Shown here: positions 1-9,393 of the stretch, piece after piece | Numbering within the stretch: position 1 is the stretch's first letter | How the letters are laid out: every line of letters starts with the position of its first letter | Source of the DNA: Streptococcus sanguinis | Lineage (GTDB): Bacteria; Bacillota; Bacilli; Lactobacillales; Streptococcaceae | Assembly (NCBI RefSeq): GCF_001078705.1 | Contig: NZ_CDMW01000001.1 | Location: 1,667,541-1,731,540, forward strand | Reading direction: 5' to 3' | Length of the DNA stretch: 64,000 bases | Position numbers and translations under genes: made by a program | The notes under the pieces: model-generated | Database searches by the model: none | Seen by the model: the letters and a program-made list of their open reading frames with translations, nothing else | What the model was told of the DNA's origin: nothing

Positions 1-9
1 AGGCCTATC

Positions 10-1434
10 CTATTTTTCGTCGTACCAAGAATAGTGGTAGGTACCTTCTTTGTCTTTACGGTTGTACGTATGAGCACCAAAGTAATCACGCTGCGCCTGA
101 ATCAGATTAGCTGGCAGATTTTCTGCACGGTAGCTATCAAAGTAAGCAATGGCACTGGAGAAGGTTGGTACTGGTACACCTGCTTGCACAGCCAAGCTGA
201 CAACATCACGAACTGCCTGCTGATACTTAGCCGTAATATCCATGAAGTATTCATCTAAGAGCAGGTTTGCAAGGTCAGCATCACGACCGTATGCGTCTGT
301 AATCTTTTGCAGGAAGCGAGCACGGATGATACAGCCAGCACGCCAGATAGAAGCAATCTCACCAAACGGCAGATTCCAGTTGTTTTCCTTAGAAGCTACA
401 CGCAGTTGAGCAAATCCTTGAGCATAAGACATGATTTTTGAGAAGTAAAGAGCCTGACGGATCTTTTCAATCAACTCTGCCTTATCTCCTTCAAAAGTGA
501 AAGCAGCTGGTTTTGGCAATACCTTGCTGGCAGCTACACGCTCATCTTTGTAGGTAGAAATGTAACGCGCAAAGACTGATTCTGTAATCAATGGCAGCGG
601 CACACCTAAATCCAGAGAAGATTGACTTGTCCACTTACCAGTTCCCTTATTGCCAGCTGCATCCAGAATGTAATCAACAATTGGACCATCTTGACCTTCA
701 TCGTCCTTACGTGTCAAGATATCCGCTGTAATCTCAATCAGATAGCTGTCCAGCTCGCCTTTGTTCCACTCTGTGAAGATGTCTGCCATTTCACTAGCTG
801 AAAGCCCCAGCAAGTGCTGCATAAGGTCATAACTTTCAGCGATAAGCTGCATATCTCCATATTCAATCCCGTTATGGACCATTTTTACATAGTGACCAGC
901 ACCATCAGGACCGATATAGGTAACACATGGTGCACCGTCTTCAGGAGCTTTAGCAGAGATTTCTTCCAAGACATCCGCCACCAACTCATAAGCTTCTTTT
1001 TGACCACCCGGCATGATAGACGGTCCTTCCAATGCGCCCTTTTCACCACCGGAAACACCTGTACCGATGAAGTTGATACCAGAGTTAGCCAACTCTTCAT
1101 TACGGCGAATGGTATCTTTGTAGAAAGTATTCCCACCGTCAATCAGAATATCGCCCTTATCCAAGTGAGGGAGCAGCGCTTGAATAGTCGCATCGGTACC
1201 AGGACCAGCTTGAACCATCAGCATAATCCGACGTGGCTTTTCGATAGAGTTGACAAAAGACTCCACATCATAGCTTGGCACAAAGTTTTTCTCAGGATGA
1301 GAGGCAATGACGTCCTCTGTCTTGTTTGCTGAGCGATTATAAATGGCAACTGTGTAGCCACGAGATTCGATATTTAGGGCAAGGTTACGGCCCATAACAG
1401 CCATACCAACAACACCAAAATTTGCTTTAGTCAT
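10..1434 (-). CDS. gnd: 6-phosphogluconate dehydrogenase, decarboxylating
   Basis: Oxidative pentose phosphate enzyme that converts 6-phosphogluconate to ribulose 5-phosphate, CO2 and NADPH in the cytosol. At 474 residues it has the usual family length. The N-terminal Rossmann motif [13 protein letters not shown] (about residues 7-19) binds the cofactor. The substrate/catalytic segment [15 protein letters not shown] (about 180-194) carries the expected Lys and the Glu of the NGIEY motif, and KGTGKWT lies near 262. The start is supported by an AGGAG ribosome site a few bases upstream. The gene is monocistronic as far as the window shows, and its 3' neighbour is outside. Identification is secure. 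Confidence 0.97.
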   Translation of the reverse strand: MTKANFGVVGMAVMGRNLALNIESRGYTVAIYNRSANKTEDVIASHPEKNFVPSYDVESFVNSIEKPRRIMLMVQAGPGTDATIQALLPHLDKGDILIDGGNTFYKDTIRRNEELANSGINFIGTGVSGGEKGALEGPSIMPGGQKEAYELVADVLEEISAKAPEDGAPCVTYIGPDGAGHYVKMVHNGIEYGDMQLIAESYDLMQHLLGLSASEMADIFTEWNKGELDSYLIEITADILTRKDDEGQDGPIVDYILDAAGNKGTGKWTSQSSLDLGVPLPLITESVFARYISTYKDERVAASKVLPKPAAFTFEGDKAELIEKIRQALYFSKIMSYAQGFAQLRVASKENNWNLPFGEIASIWRAGCIIRARFLQKITDAYGRDADLANLLLDEYFMDITAKYQQAVRDVVSLAVQAGVPVPTFSSAIAYFDSYRAENLPANLIQAQRDYFGAHTYNRKDKEGTYHYSWYDEK

Positions 1435-1527
1435 TATGTTCTCCTATAGTTTGTTTGTCTTATTTTATCATTTTTAAGGCTTAAAAGAAAGTATTAAGTC
1501 GGTGACTTATGAAAGGGGTAGGGGATA

Positions 1528-1561
1528 GGAAAACCAAGCTCAGATGAAACTGAACTTGGTT
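1528..1561 (-). terminator. Rho-independent terminator after the HEPN-like gene
   Basis: A 12-base arm pair (1532-1543 with 1550-1561, one mismatch) is followed on the minus strand by a short T run. It lies 120 bases downstream of the HEPN-like gene and upstream of gnd, so it most likely ends that gene's transcript. The remaining 1562-1680 is AT-rich and I see nothing coding in it. Confidence 0.55.
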
Positions 1562-1680
1562 GTGGGAATTTACAGTAAAGTAGAGACTTTCATAATAATC
1601 CCCAAATACCTAGCTAGAATGTCCTCCGACTGAACATCATGGATATCCTAATTTTGATATATTTTTTTTAGAAGTTAATT

Positions 1681-2784
1681 TTATTTTATCTTTAAAATTT
1701 TCTTAAAGAAATTCAAAAATTTGCCTTCATTAAAACCTCGCATTTGTTTTTCAACAAAAAGTCTTGTCTTTTCATCTGAATATTCTAATTCTTTATTTGG
1801 TAATAACTTTTTTAGAACCTCCCTAACATAATCATCAAGAGCTATTGAAATGCGCTCAATCTCATTTTGGTCAAATTTTATTCTATTTCCATGAGTATGC
1901 TGCGACCTAATCTTATATGCAATGGCAATATTATCAACAATTTTTTGCTTTTCTGTTGATTCCTCTGACAATAAATTAGCTGTTATATACTTTAGCTTTC
2001 TTCCCATTCTACGCGTACCGTCTTCAAAGGCATATAAACACTGTAGAACTTGCATATATTTATCAATTTTAGAAGCAAGTAAACCACTATTACGTGCTTC
2101 TTGTAAATAGACAAGTGCTCTAGAATAACTTGCAAATTTACTTCTATCTATTTTATCATTTTCAAACGAAGTATAATGATTGGTAATATGATTGCTCTCA
2201 ATTTCTTTGGTTCCTATACGAGAATTTAAAATCGGAAATACTAATTCATAATATTTTTTTATACTTTTAATTTCTCTGCCATCAACTGAAACCAGTTGAT
2301 GGCTCCCATTTGCCATTGTATAATTCATATCAGAATTTGAAGCAGAGTAATACCCATTCTCAATAATCGTATAAGCTAAATTCGATTGTACACAAGAATC
2401 TTTCAAAAGCCAAATAGCAGTTGATAAAGAGACAAGTTTAATTAGCAAATTATAATGATACTCACCATAAACTCTATCAGCAAGCTCTTTAATTTTTTGG
2501 TTTTTTATAGCTTCACTAGCCAATTGTTGATGATTTAATTTATCCTCATGCGAAAATTTTATTTCTTCAATCAAAGATAATTTATTCAAAAATTCTTCTA
2601 ATCTGACACTACCAAAATATTCTTTAAATTGTTTTAAAAATTTCTTGTGATTTAAAAAATATTTTTTAGATAGATCAACTTTTATAGATACACCAATCTC
2701 ATCAGTATCTCTAATAAAATTAAATAGCTCCAAATCTGTTTCACTAACTTCTAGAAAATTAAATTCCATAGTAATTATATTCAT
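1681..2784 (-). CDS. Orphan protein with a probable C-terminal HEPN-type domain
   Basis: I do not recognise a named family for the 367-residue protein. A segment near residue 293 reads IRSQHTHGN, which fits the R-x4-6-H signature of Apea-like HEPN domains, where Arg and His often form an RNase centre. The rest is helical, charged and lysine-rich, with no signal peptide or membrane segment. An upstream in-frame start at 2865 exists, but the AAGGAG ribosome site sits just before the ATG at 2784, so I chose that. The gene is clearly more AT-rich than gnd and valS on either side, has its own promoter and terminator, and no operon partner. This suggests acquisition as a single cargo gene. A defence or toxin-like role is possible but not shown. 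Confidence 0.7.
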   Translation of the reverse strand: MNIITMEFNFLEVSETDLELFNFIRDTDEIGVSIKVDLSKKYFLNHKKFLKQFKEYFGSVRLEEFLNKLSLIEEIKFSHEDKLNHQQLASEAIKNQKIKELADRVYGEYHYNLLIKLVSLSTAIWLLKDSCVQSNLAYTIIENGYYSASNSDMNYTMANGSHQLVSVDGREIKSIKKYYELVFPILNSRIGTKEIESNHITNHYTSFENDKIDRSKFASYSRALVYLQEARNSGLLASKIDKYMQVLQCLYAFEDGTRRMGRKLKYITANLLSEESTEKQKIVDNIAIAYKIRSQHTHGNRIKFDQNEIERISIALDDYVREVLKKLLPNKELEYSDEKTRLFVEKQMRGFNEGKFLNFFKKILKIK

Positions 2785-2814
2785 TATCTTCTCCTTAATC
2801 ATTAAGTATAAGAT

Positions 2815-2827
2815 TATATTATACCAA
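2815..2827 (-). promoter_or_regulatory. Promoter -10 region of the HEPN-like gene
   Basis: On the minus strand an extended TGGTATAAT-like -10 lies between the valS terminator and the AAGGAG ribosome site of the HEPN-like gene. No clear -35 box is visible. Confidence 0.45.
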
Positions 2828-2854
2828 AAAAACACAGTTTTTACACCGTGTTTT
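2826..2854 (-). terminator. valS terminator
   Basis: The arms AAAACAC (2829-2835) and GTGTTTT (2848-2854), extended inward by two pairs past a mismatch, are followed on the minus strand by a run of seven T. It lies 25 bases past the valS stop codon. Confidence 0.7.
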
Positions 2855-2878
2855 CTTGTGTACATTCATCAAGTATGA

Positions 2879-5527
2879 CTAAAGCAACTTCTTCATCTCA
2901 TCAATCCGCGCTACTGTTGCATCATACTTAGCTTGGTAGTCGGCTTGTTTGTCGCGTTCTTTTTGGACGACTTCTGGTTTGGCGTTGGCTACGAAACGTT
3001 CGTTAGAGAGTTTCTTGCCAACCATATCCAGTTCTTTTTGCCATTTGGCTAGTTCTTTTTCGAGACGAGCTAGCTCTTCCTCGATATTGAGGAGGTCTGC
3101 CAGCGGCAGGTAGATTTCTGCTCCTGTGATGATGCTAGACATAACCAGCTCTGGCACAGCAAGGTCTGCTGCAATTTCCAAATGCTCAGGATTGGTGAAA
3201 CGCTTGATGTAGTTGACATTATCCTTGAAGAAGGTTTCCAGCGCACTATCTGTCGTCTTAATCAAGATGGTAATCGGCTTGCTTGGCGCCACATTGACCT
3301 CAGCTCTGCTATTGCGCACCGAACGGATCAGGTCCTTGAGGGCTTCCACGCCAGCTGCAGCCTCGGCATTTTCAAACTCTGGACGAACCACTGGATAAGC
3401 CGCTGTCACAATGGTGCCTTCTGAGATTTGTCCAAAGATTTCCTCGGTCACGAAAGGCATGATTGGGTGAAGCAGGCGCAGGATTTGGTCCAGCGTGTAA
3501 AGGAGAACAGAACGTGTGATGACTTTCTCTTCTTCGTTGTCGCTATAAAGGACTTCCTTAGTCAATTCAACGTACCAGTCGGCAAATTCATCCCAAATGA
3601 AGTTGTAGAGAATGTGTCCAGCTACACCAAACTCAAACTTATCGAAGTTCTCAGTGACCTTGCCAATGGTCTCGTTGAGGTTGTGGAGAATCCAGCGGTC
3701 AGTGACATTGCCTGCCTGACCAGTCGCCACCTGAGCAACATTCTCACGCGCCGCATCCAGCGTCAAGCCTTCATTGTTCATGAGGATATAGCGGGAAATG
3801 TTCCAGATTTTGTTAATGAAGTTCCAAGAAGCATCCATCTTTTCATAGCTGAAGCGCACATCTTGTCCAGGGGCAGAGCCGTTTGACAGGAACCAACGCA
3901 GGACATCGGCACCGTATTTGTCAATGACATCCATTGGATCAATCCCATTTCCCAGTGACTTGGACATCTTACGTCCTTCCTCGTCACGGATAAGACCGTG
4001 GATGAGCACATTTTGGAATGGCTGACGACCAGTGAACTCCAGAGATTGGAAGATCATCCGAGATACCCAGAAGAAGATGATGTCGTAACCTGTTACCAAG
4101 GTTGAAGTTGGGAAGTAGCGTTTGAAGTCTTCTGATTCAACATCAGGCCAGCCCATGGTTGAGAATGGCCAAAGGGCAGAACTGAACCAAGTATCCAAGA
4201 CGTCTTCGTCCTGAGTCCATCCGTCACCTTCTGGAGCCTCTTCACCAACATACATTTCACCCTCAGCATTGTACCAAGCAGGGATTTGGTGACCCCACCA
4301 GAGCTGACGAGAGATAACCCAGTCGTGGACATTTTCCATCCATTGGAGGAAGGTATCGTTGAAACGAGGTGGGTAGAATTCTACCTTGTCCTCTGTATCT
4401 TGGTTTGCAATAGCGTTCTTAGCCAATTGGTCCATCTTGACGAACCATTGCGTAGACAAGCGTGGCTCAACCACAACACCAGTCCGCTCTGAGTGACCAA
4501 CACTGTGGACACGTTTTTCGATTTTAACCAGAGCACCAATTTCTTCCAACTTAGCGACGACTGCTTTACGAGCTTCAAAACGGTCCATGCCTGCAAATTC
4601 GAAGGCCAAGTCATTCATAGTTCCGTCGTCGTTCATCACGTTAACTTGTGGTAAGTTATGGCGTTGACCAACCAAGAAGTCATTTGGATCGTGAGCAGGC
4701 GTGATTTTCACGACACCCGTACCAAACTCAGGATCTGCGTGTTCATCGGCCACGATTGGAATTAGTTTATTAGCAATTGGAAGGACTACATTTTTACCAA
4801 TCAAGTCCTTGTAGCGTGGGTCTTCTGGATTGACCGCAACGGCAACATCCCCAAACATCGTCTCAGGACGAGTAGTCGCTACTTCGAGGGCGCGTGAGCC
4901 ATCTTCCAGCATGTAGTTCATGTGGTAGAAGGCACCTTCAACGTCCTTGTGAATAACCTCGATATCAGACAAGGCTGTGCGAGCTGCTGGGTCCCAGTTG
5001 ATGATAAACTCACCACGGTAGATCCAGCCTTTCTTGTAAAGCTCGACAAAGACCTTGCGGACGGCTTTTGACAAACCTTCATCAAGGGTGAAACGCTCAC
5101 GAGAATAGTCTACAGAGAGCCCCATCTTGCCCCATTGCTCCTTGATGGTCGCAGCGTATTCATCCTTCCATTCCCAGACCTTATCGAGAAATTTCTCACG
5201 ACCGAGGTCATAGCGGGAAATGCCTTGCTCCCGCAAGCGCTCCTCGACTTTAGCCTGAGTGGCAATCCCAGCGTGGTCCATTCCGGGAAGCCAAAGGGTA
5301 TCAAAGCCTTGCATGCGCTTCTGACGGATGATAATATCCTGCAAGGTCGTATCCCAAGCGTGACCAAGGTGAAGTTTACCAGTCACGTTTGGCGGTGGAA
5401 TCACGATCGAATAAGGCTTAGCCTTTTGATCGCCTGAAGGCTTGAAAACATCAGCATCAAGCCATTTTTGATAACGCCCAGCCTCAACCTCGGCTGGATT
5501 GTATTTAGGTGAAAGTTCTTTAGACAT
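2879..5527 (-). CDS. valS: Valyl-tRNA synthetase
   Basis: Class I aminoacyl-tRNA synthetase that charges tRNA-Val and edits misactivated threonine. Its 882 residues match streptococcal ValS. The HIGH-type motif is at [13 protein letters not shown] (44-56) and KMSKS is near residue 522. The C-terminal 60 residues are a charged coiled coil typical of ValRS. The start is preceded by AAAGGA. A T-box leader of valine type lies 2 kb upstream in front of the GNAT gene, and an AT-rich membrane-protein gene separates the two. ValS may therefore be reached by T-box-controlled read-through, by a local promoter in 5528-5640, or by both. The function is secure; the regulation is inference. Confidence 0.98.
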   Translation of the reverse strand: MSKELSPKYNPAEVEAGRYQKWLDADVFKPSGDQKAKPYSIVIPPPNVTGKLHLGHAWDTTLQDIIIRQKRMQGFDTLWLPGMDHAGIATQAKVEERLREQGISRYDLGREKFLDKVWEWKDEYAATIKEQWGKMGLSVDYSRERFTLDEGLSKAVRKVFVELYKKGWIYRGEFIINWDPAARTALSDIEVIHKDVEGAFYHMNYMLEDGSRALEVATTRPETMFGDVAVAVNPEDPRYKDLIGKNVVLPIANKLIPIVADEHADPEFGTGVVKITPAHDPNDFLVGQRHNLPQVNVMNDDGTMNDLAFEFAGMDRFEARKAVVAKLEEIGALVKIEKRVHSVGHSERTGVVVEPRLSTQWFVKMDQLAKNAIANQDTEDKVEFYPPRFNDTFLQWMENVHDWVISRQLWWGHQIPAWYNAEGEMYVGEEAPEGDGWTQDEDVLDTWFSSALWPFSTMGWPDVESEDFKRYFPTSTLVTGYDIIFFWVSRMIFQSLEFTGRQPFQNVLIHGLIRDEEGRKMSKSLGNGIDPMDVIDKYGADVLRWFLSNGSAPGQDVRFSYEKMDASWNFINKIWNISRYILMNNEGLTLDAARENVAQVATGQAGNVTDRWILHNLNETIGKVTENFDKFEFGVAGHILYNFIWDEFADWYVELTKEVLYSDNEEEKVITRSVLLYTLDQILRLLHPIMPFVTEEIFGQISEGTIVTAAYPVVRPEFENAEAAAGVEALKDLIRSVRNSRAEVNVAPSKPITILIKTTDSALETFFKDNVNYIKRFTNPEHLEIAADLAVPELVMSSIITGAEIYLPLADLLNIEEELARLEKELAKWQKELDMVGKKLSNERFVANAKPEVVQKERDKQADYQAKYDATVARIDEMKKLL

Positions 5528-5638
5528 GTGTGTGTCCTTTCTTTTTTACGACAGTTTATATTTGTTTAAAAACCAATAACTAAATCTTTTTTTTAATGGT
5601 TATATAAATGAATAGCTTTACACTTAAAGTAATCTAAA

Positions 5639-5690
5639 ATAGTTTTAAAAGAACTGTTTGAAAACAATATGGAAACTCTTCTAAAACTAT
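5639..5690 (-). terminator. Imperfect hairpin between the membrane-protein gene and valS
   Basis: Nine-base arms ATAGTTTTA (5639-5647) and TAAAACTAT (5682-5690) enclose a partly paired 34-base loop, with TTTTAG following on the minus strand. It could be a weak terminator of the inserted gene or a footprint of its insertion. The rest of 5528-5701 is AT-rich leader for valS, with a possible TATATAA -10 region around 5600. Confidence 0.35.
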
Positions 5691-5701
5691 ACTTCAAAAA
5701 C

Positions 5702-6853
5702 TTATATTTTATCTTTTAAGTATTTATCCAAATAAGTAATCTCTTTTTTATACAAACTCTTTTTCCATAAGTTTTCCTTTTGTAAATCACTTATAACTTT
5801 TTCCCATTCTTCTTCCAATACCATCTCCTCCTGTTCTTCCAATACCATCTTCTCTAATTTTCTTGGATTTTTTTTAGCTAAAGACTTTTGAAAGCGACGA
5901 ATATATTGATTTTTTCTAAGACTAGATGATTCACCTTCATTTTCAATTGCATTATTAATTTTCAACAGATACTCAAAAATATCAGCGTTTTCCACGCTCC
6001 GAATTTCTTCTATATATTGGTTTTTTACATCGTCTACACTAAAAATCAAGAATAATATTTCTAAAATAGATAACGCTCCACGAATAATAAATATGAATTT
6101 ATCCTTATCAATATTTTCTAGAAAAGATATACGAGAGAGTGCTTCGATGGCATTTTCATTATAGCGTTGAATAATTACAAAAGATGGCAATAAATAAAAG
6201 ATTAGAAAAATCATCGTAAGAAATGAATTTCCATTTCCCAAAGATAATCTCAGAGAATCTCTCAAAAAATAGAATAGGAAAAATGAAATTAAAAAGAGGA
6301 TTAAACATATTAAGGGTATCCAACAGGCAATAATATCTCCATTTGCATCACGCCAATTGGGTTTAATAAACCAAATTATTGACAGCACAGTACCCAATGC
6401 TAAAGATATAAAAACAAACGTCTCAAAGAGTTTATATCTTACTTTTTTTCTGCTGGTACTCAATTCATAATCTAATAGTAATTCCAAATAAGAAATTAAT
6501 TTTTCAATTAACTCCTTGGATGCTTTACCATTGTTCTTTAGTTCACTCTCAATCCTATTGACCAGTATCCAAATATGACCATCCTTTAAATAAATTGAAT
6601 AACCACCAACCATTCCTATTCGCTTTCCTTTTGCATCCAATAATAACTTTAATTCATTCAATGATTTTTGAACATCCTCAAGTGAATACAAATCTTTTAT
6701 AATTATCCTTAGGTTATTTCGATAATATAAGTGTTCCTCGCTCATATACTCTAAACTACGTGACTTATTATTGGAGACAAAAACTAAAATCGCACTTAAT
6801 ATAGCCCCTAAGCCTGCACCACTAAGCAGAGTAATAATCTGGCTTGCTTCCAA
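5702..6853 (-). CDS. Orphan multi-pass membrane protein inside the valS transcription unit
   Basis: I do not recognise the family. The 383-residue protein has an N-terminal hydrophobic segment (5-27), a soluble segment of about 115 residues, and four further hydrophobic segments near 145-163, 175-197, 210-229 and 252-272. It ends in a charged, probably coiled-coil tail. The start is TTG at 6853 with GAGGTG eight bases upstream. The tail holds an eight-residue tandem repeat from a 24-bp duplication (5810-5833 and 5834-5857). The gene is much more AT-rich than GNAT and valS, which it separates, and I infer that it was inserted into an older GNAT-valS unit. No function is proposed. Confidence 0.7.
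   Translation of the reverse strand: MEASQIITLLSGAGLGAILSAILVFVSNNKSRSLEYMSEEHLYYRNNLRIIIKDLYSLEDVQKSLNELKLLLDAKGKRIGMVGGYSIYLKDGHIWILVNRIESELKNNGKASKELIEKLISYLELLLDYELSTSRKKVRYKLFETFVFISLALGTVLSIIWFIKPNWRDANGDIIACWIPLICLILFLISFFLFYFLRDSLRLSLGNGNSFLTMIFLIFYLLPSFVIIQRYNENAIEALSRISFLENIDKDKFIFIIRGALSILEILFLIFSVDDVKNQYIEEIRSVENADIFEYLLKINNAIENEGESSSLRKNQYIRRFQKSLAKKNPRKLEKMVLEEQEEMVLEEEWEKVISDLQKENLWKKSLYKKEITYLDKYLKDKI
5810..5857 (-). repeat. In-frame 24-bp tandem duplication
   Basis: A 17-base core (TTCTTCCAATACCATCT on the plus strand) recurs exactly 24 bases later, at 5810-5826 and 5834-5850. It duplicates eight residues in the acidic tail (KMVLEEQE-type unit) of the membrane protein. Confidence 0.8.
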
Positions 6854-6894
6854 TTTTTTTCACCTCACTTTTGAAAATCAATAAATCACAACTG

Positions 6895-6909
6895 TTCGAA
6901 ATTTTCGAA
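6895..6909. repeat. 15-bp perfect palindrome at the GNAT/membrane-protein junction
   Basis: TTCGAAA and TTTCGAA flank a single base, just past the GNAT stop codon. It marks the left edge of the AT-rich gene. Whether it is a terminator remnant or an insertion footprint cannot be decided from sequence alone. Confidence 0.5.
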
Positions 6910-6913
6910 TGGT

Positions 6914-7483
6914 TCAACTACCATTTTTTACCTCCCACTCACTCTTCAGCAAGCCATATCTCAAATCATCACAGCGATTGCCTTGGGCATCTTTGCGGTC
7001 CCTTATGCGAGCTTCGAGGGTAAAGCCTAATTTTTCAGCGACTCGTTGACTTTGAAGGTTATAGCCAAAGCAGGACAATTCAATTTTATGTAGATTCAAT
7101 TCTTTAAAAGCTAGGTCAATCAAGGCACGCGCTGCTTCTGGGACATAGCCTCGACCCCAATAGTCTGGATGCAAGATATAGCCGATTTCCAGCACATCAT
7201 CTTCATGGCGATGGTTGAAATCAACAGAACCAATGACTGTGTCGGTCCCTTTGACAACAATTCCATAGCCCGCTGGGAGATTTTCCTTTTGATTGCGCTC
7301 AGGAAGGATATGCTCTAGGTAATAAATCTCATCTTCCAAGGTCTTGACGGGCGGAAAGCCTGCTGGATAGGAGACTTCTGGCCGACTGGCATAGTCAAAA
7401 ATATCCACAACATCAGCCACGGTGCGGACTCGTAACACGAGCCGTTCTGTTTCGATTCGTTCTGGTAACTCAGCTCTTGTCAT
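6914..7483 (-). CDS. GNAT family N-acetyltransferase (RimJ/RimL-like)
   Basis: A 189-residue acetyl-CoA-dependent acyltransferase of the RimJ/RimL-like branch (Acetyltransf_3 type). The opening ETERLVLR motif (11-18) and the pyrophosphate-binding loop YWGRGYVPEAARAL (about 108-121) are clear. So is the late N-x-x-S-x-R-V-A-EKLGF segment near 142-154. The substrate is unknown; relatives acetylate ribosomal protein termini or small amines. The start is backed by AGGGAGAAGG. It is the first gene behind the T-box leader, so its expression should respond to uncharged tRNA-Val, with valS further downstream in the same direction. Confidence 0.85.
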   Translation of the reverse strand: MTRAELPERIETERLVLRVRTVADVVDIFDYASRPEVSYPAGFPPVKTLEDEIYYLEHILPERNQKENLPAGYGIVVKGTDTVIGSVDFNHRHEDDVLEIGYILHPDYWGRGYVPEAARALIDLAFKELNLHKIELSCFGYNLQSQRVAEKLGFTLEARIRDRKDAQGNRCDDLRYGLLKSEWEVKNGS

Positions 7484-7503
7484 CCTTCTCCCTCACTTTC
7501 TAC

Positions 7504-7723
7504 AAAAAATCGCCCCTGTCATCAATCTGACAGGGACGAATCAATATCCGCGGTACCACCCAATTTCGGGCAGTTGCCCGCAACTTTCGTCTTTGAAGTA
7601 AATACAAAGACACTTTTATTTCAATTTATTATCTCATCAGCAACCAGTCTTGACACATTTGTGGACTTCTCAGCACTGCCACTTTCTGTAAAATGCTTGA
7701 CTCAAAACACCTCTGATGAACCT
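7504..7723 (-). promoter_or_regulatory. T-box leader, probably tRNA-Val specific
   Basis: The conserved T-box sequence GGGTGGTACCGCG is present on the minus strand (7549-7561). It is followed by a strong terminator, with arms around 7511-7520 and 7529-7538 and then TTTTTT. Upstream are a perfect CGGGC/GCCCG stem and a Stem I whose base pairs TCATCAG with CTGATGA. In my folding the internal specifier loop offers GUC (Val) at 7654-7652 followed by A, as expected of a specifier. A second Val triplet, GUU, lies nearby. Either choice points to valine, which agrees with valS downstream. Confidence 0.88.
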
Positions 7724-7752
7724 ATTCTATCACCTTTCCAGCGAAAAATCAA
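7724..7752 (-). promoter_or_regulatory. Promoter of the T-box/GNAT/valS unit
   Basis: The -35 TTGATT (7747-7752), a 17-base spacer and the extended -10 TGATAGAAT (TAGAAT at 7724-7729) lie directly before Stem I of the T-box. The -35 overlaps the stop codon of the upstream small gene. Confidence 0.75.
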
Positions 7753-8003
7753 TAATTTCTCTCCCCCAAAAGTCCATCTGGCAGGTCGTGGAAGCCTTTG
7801 CCCGCCTGATAGTTGGCGAATTTCCCCAAAAGAAACTGATAAGCGTCTAAACGGCTCTCATAGCGAATGGCCGCTTCCTTTGCCCGCTCGTCCTGGTCCG
7901 CTTCATAGACTGCCTGACTCTCCTTGAGGGCCATCTCATTAATCATGACCTGGGTCTTGACCCAAGCTTCAAACTCCTGTAAAAAATCTTGTTCGTAACT
8001 CAT
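7749..8003 (-). CDS. Small conserved streptococcal protein (DUF1912-like)
   Basis: An 84-residue acidic soluble protein starting MSYEQDFLQEFEAW. It contains a conserved-looking core around AAIRYESRLDAYQFLLGKF and ends GLLGERNY. I recall this as a streptococcus-restricted family (DUF1912) of unknown function, but the name is from memory. A GTG nine bases earlier (8012) is in frame. I prefer the ATG at 8003 because the product then matches the family length I remember. It ends inside the promoter of the T-box unit and begins 27 bases after the PAS/hemerythrin gene, so it may be the last gene of that transcript. Confidence 0.75.
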   Translation of the reverse strand: MSYEQDFLQEFEAWVKTQVMINEMALKESQAVYEADQDERAKEAAIRYESRLDAYQFLLGKFANYQAGKGFHDLPDGLLGERNY

Positions 8004-8029
8004 TTTTCTCACTTTCTAACTGCAAATAT

Positions 8030-9391
8030 TTAGTCCAAATCTCGGTAAAAATCACTGTCAATGTCACGGAAGGGCTGAATGTCCTGTACATACTCAAGCA
8101 CTCCCTGAAATTCACCAGATTCATCCCGCACCGCTGCATAGGTCACATGAACAAACTTGCCCCTTGATTCCGACTTGAACCACATCTCAAACTTGTCCCG
8201 CTCTCCCTCGCGCAGAGCCTTGAATATCCGCCGCACCTTGTCCAAAAACTTGGGCGGGTGACAGAGCTCGACATTGCGCCCTATCTGGGACGGCGTCCGC
8301 TTGAAAATCATCTCGTCCGCCGGCACACCGTCATTATAATACTGGAAAATATCGTCCTTATTGACAAAGGTAATCTCCATGGGCAGATGATCCAAAATCA
8401 GATTGGCCTCCGCCACCGACAGATAGCCATGACCAAAAGGCTGCTGGGAGTCCCGATTAAAGGCTTGCTCCTTCTTTTCCTTGGGCTTAAAAGAAATAGT
8501 GACCTGACCATCCGGCGTATCAATGAACTGCTGAAACCTGCCATCACTCGTCTGCTCTCTACTGGCTGGCGCTTCGCTTACTTCATCAGCAGCATTCCCA
8601 GCTTCCTCCTCCGAGAATGAGTGGCGTGCAGGAATCCATTTCTCCGTCGGCTTGATAATGGCATAGCCATAAGCATCGCTCTCCTCAGCAATCTTGAGCC
8701 AGTCATCCTGATGAAAGGACTCGAGGAGTATCATGAGAAGGATAGACTCTTCCTTGAAAATCATAGCTTCAAACTCAGCTGCAAAAGTCTCAAACTTGTC
8801 CTTGACTTCTTGAATCGAAGTGTCTGGTAGCTGCTCAGCAGCAATCTTAGCCGCTTGGAAAAGGTCACGAATCTGGTCATCTACTCCCCACATGACCTTT
8901 GGCGGCGAATCGTGGCCGTAGCTCTCCATGATAGGAAACATGAGCTCTTCCTTACGCTGATAGTGGATATCAAACTGCCCCACCAAACCCAGCTGGCGCT
9001 GGAGTCCCTTGCAGATTTCTGGAAGAAGGTCCTCATCTTTAGTGCTTTCATAGGTAGATAGGAGCCTGCGAACCCGCATGAGGGCAGCCCGCAGCGCTAG
9101 ATTTTCCTGCTTAAAAATTTGAACAGGATGGCCTGGATGGTCGGTATCAGCCACCTCCACATCCTGAATGGCACCTTTAAAGAGGTTGGCATGAACATTG
9201 CAGAGGGACATGACATCTTCAAAGGTCACTCCCGTATCCGAGTTCATCAGCTCATGCTCCATCAAGCTGATCTCAATAGCGGACACACCAGCAAAATGCT
9301 TGTTGAAAAGCTCCTGAACAGATTCTGCAGAAGCTCCGTTATGTAAATCCAGCAAGATAGACTTGAGGACCTCAATGCGTTCAGTAGCCAT
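8030..9391 (-). CDS. DUF438-hemerythrin-PAS sensor-like protein
   Basis: A 453-residue soluble protein with three recognisable parts. Residues 1-80 are an N-terminal DUF438 helical domain. Residues about 95-235 form a hemerythrin HHE-like region, with DIHYQRKEELMFP near 158 and further His/Glu residues suited to a di-iron site. The C-terminal PAS domain spans roughly 325-445. The family is thought to sense or handle oxygen, nitric oxide or iron; no output domain is present, so partners must act on its signal. It starts two bases after the DUF1858 gene and is surely co-translated with it. The role is inferred from domains only. Confidence 0.85.
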   Translation of the reverse strand: MATERIEVLKSILLDLHNGASAESVQELFNKHFAGVSAIEISLMEHELMNSDTGVTFEDVMSLCNVHANLFKGAIQDVEVADTDHPGHPVQIFKQENLALRAALMRVRRLLSTYESTKDEDLLPEICKGLQRQLGLVGQFDIHYQRKEELMFPIMESYGHDSPPKVMWGVDDQIRDLFQAAKIAAEQLPDTSIQEVKDKFETFAAEFEAMIFKEESILLMILLESFHQDDWLKIAEESDAYGYAIIKPTEKWIPARHSFSEEEAGNAADEVSEAPASREQTSDGRFQQFIDTPDGQVTISFKPKEKKEQAFNRDSQQPFGHGYLSVAEANLILDHLPMEITFVNKDDIFQYYNDGVPADEMIFKRTPSQIGRNVELCHPPKFLDKVRRIFKALREGERDKFEMWFKSESRGKFVHVTYAAVRDESGEFQGVLEYVQDIQPFRDIDSDFYRDLD

Positions 9392-9393
9392 GC

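Noticed and set aside
814-1332. 172-codon plus-strand open frame across gnd
   Set aside because: It is fully antisense to the well-supported gnd gene and has no ribosome site or recognisable protein features.
7574-7927. 117-codon plus-strand open frame over the T-box leader
   Set aside because: It covers the T-box and the small DUF1912-like gene on the opposite strand. The composition is that of a shadow frame and there is no start signal.
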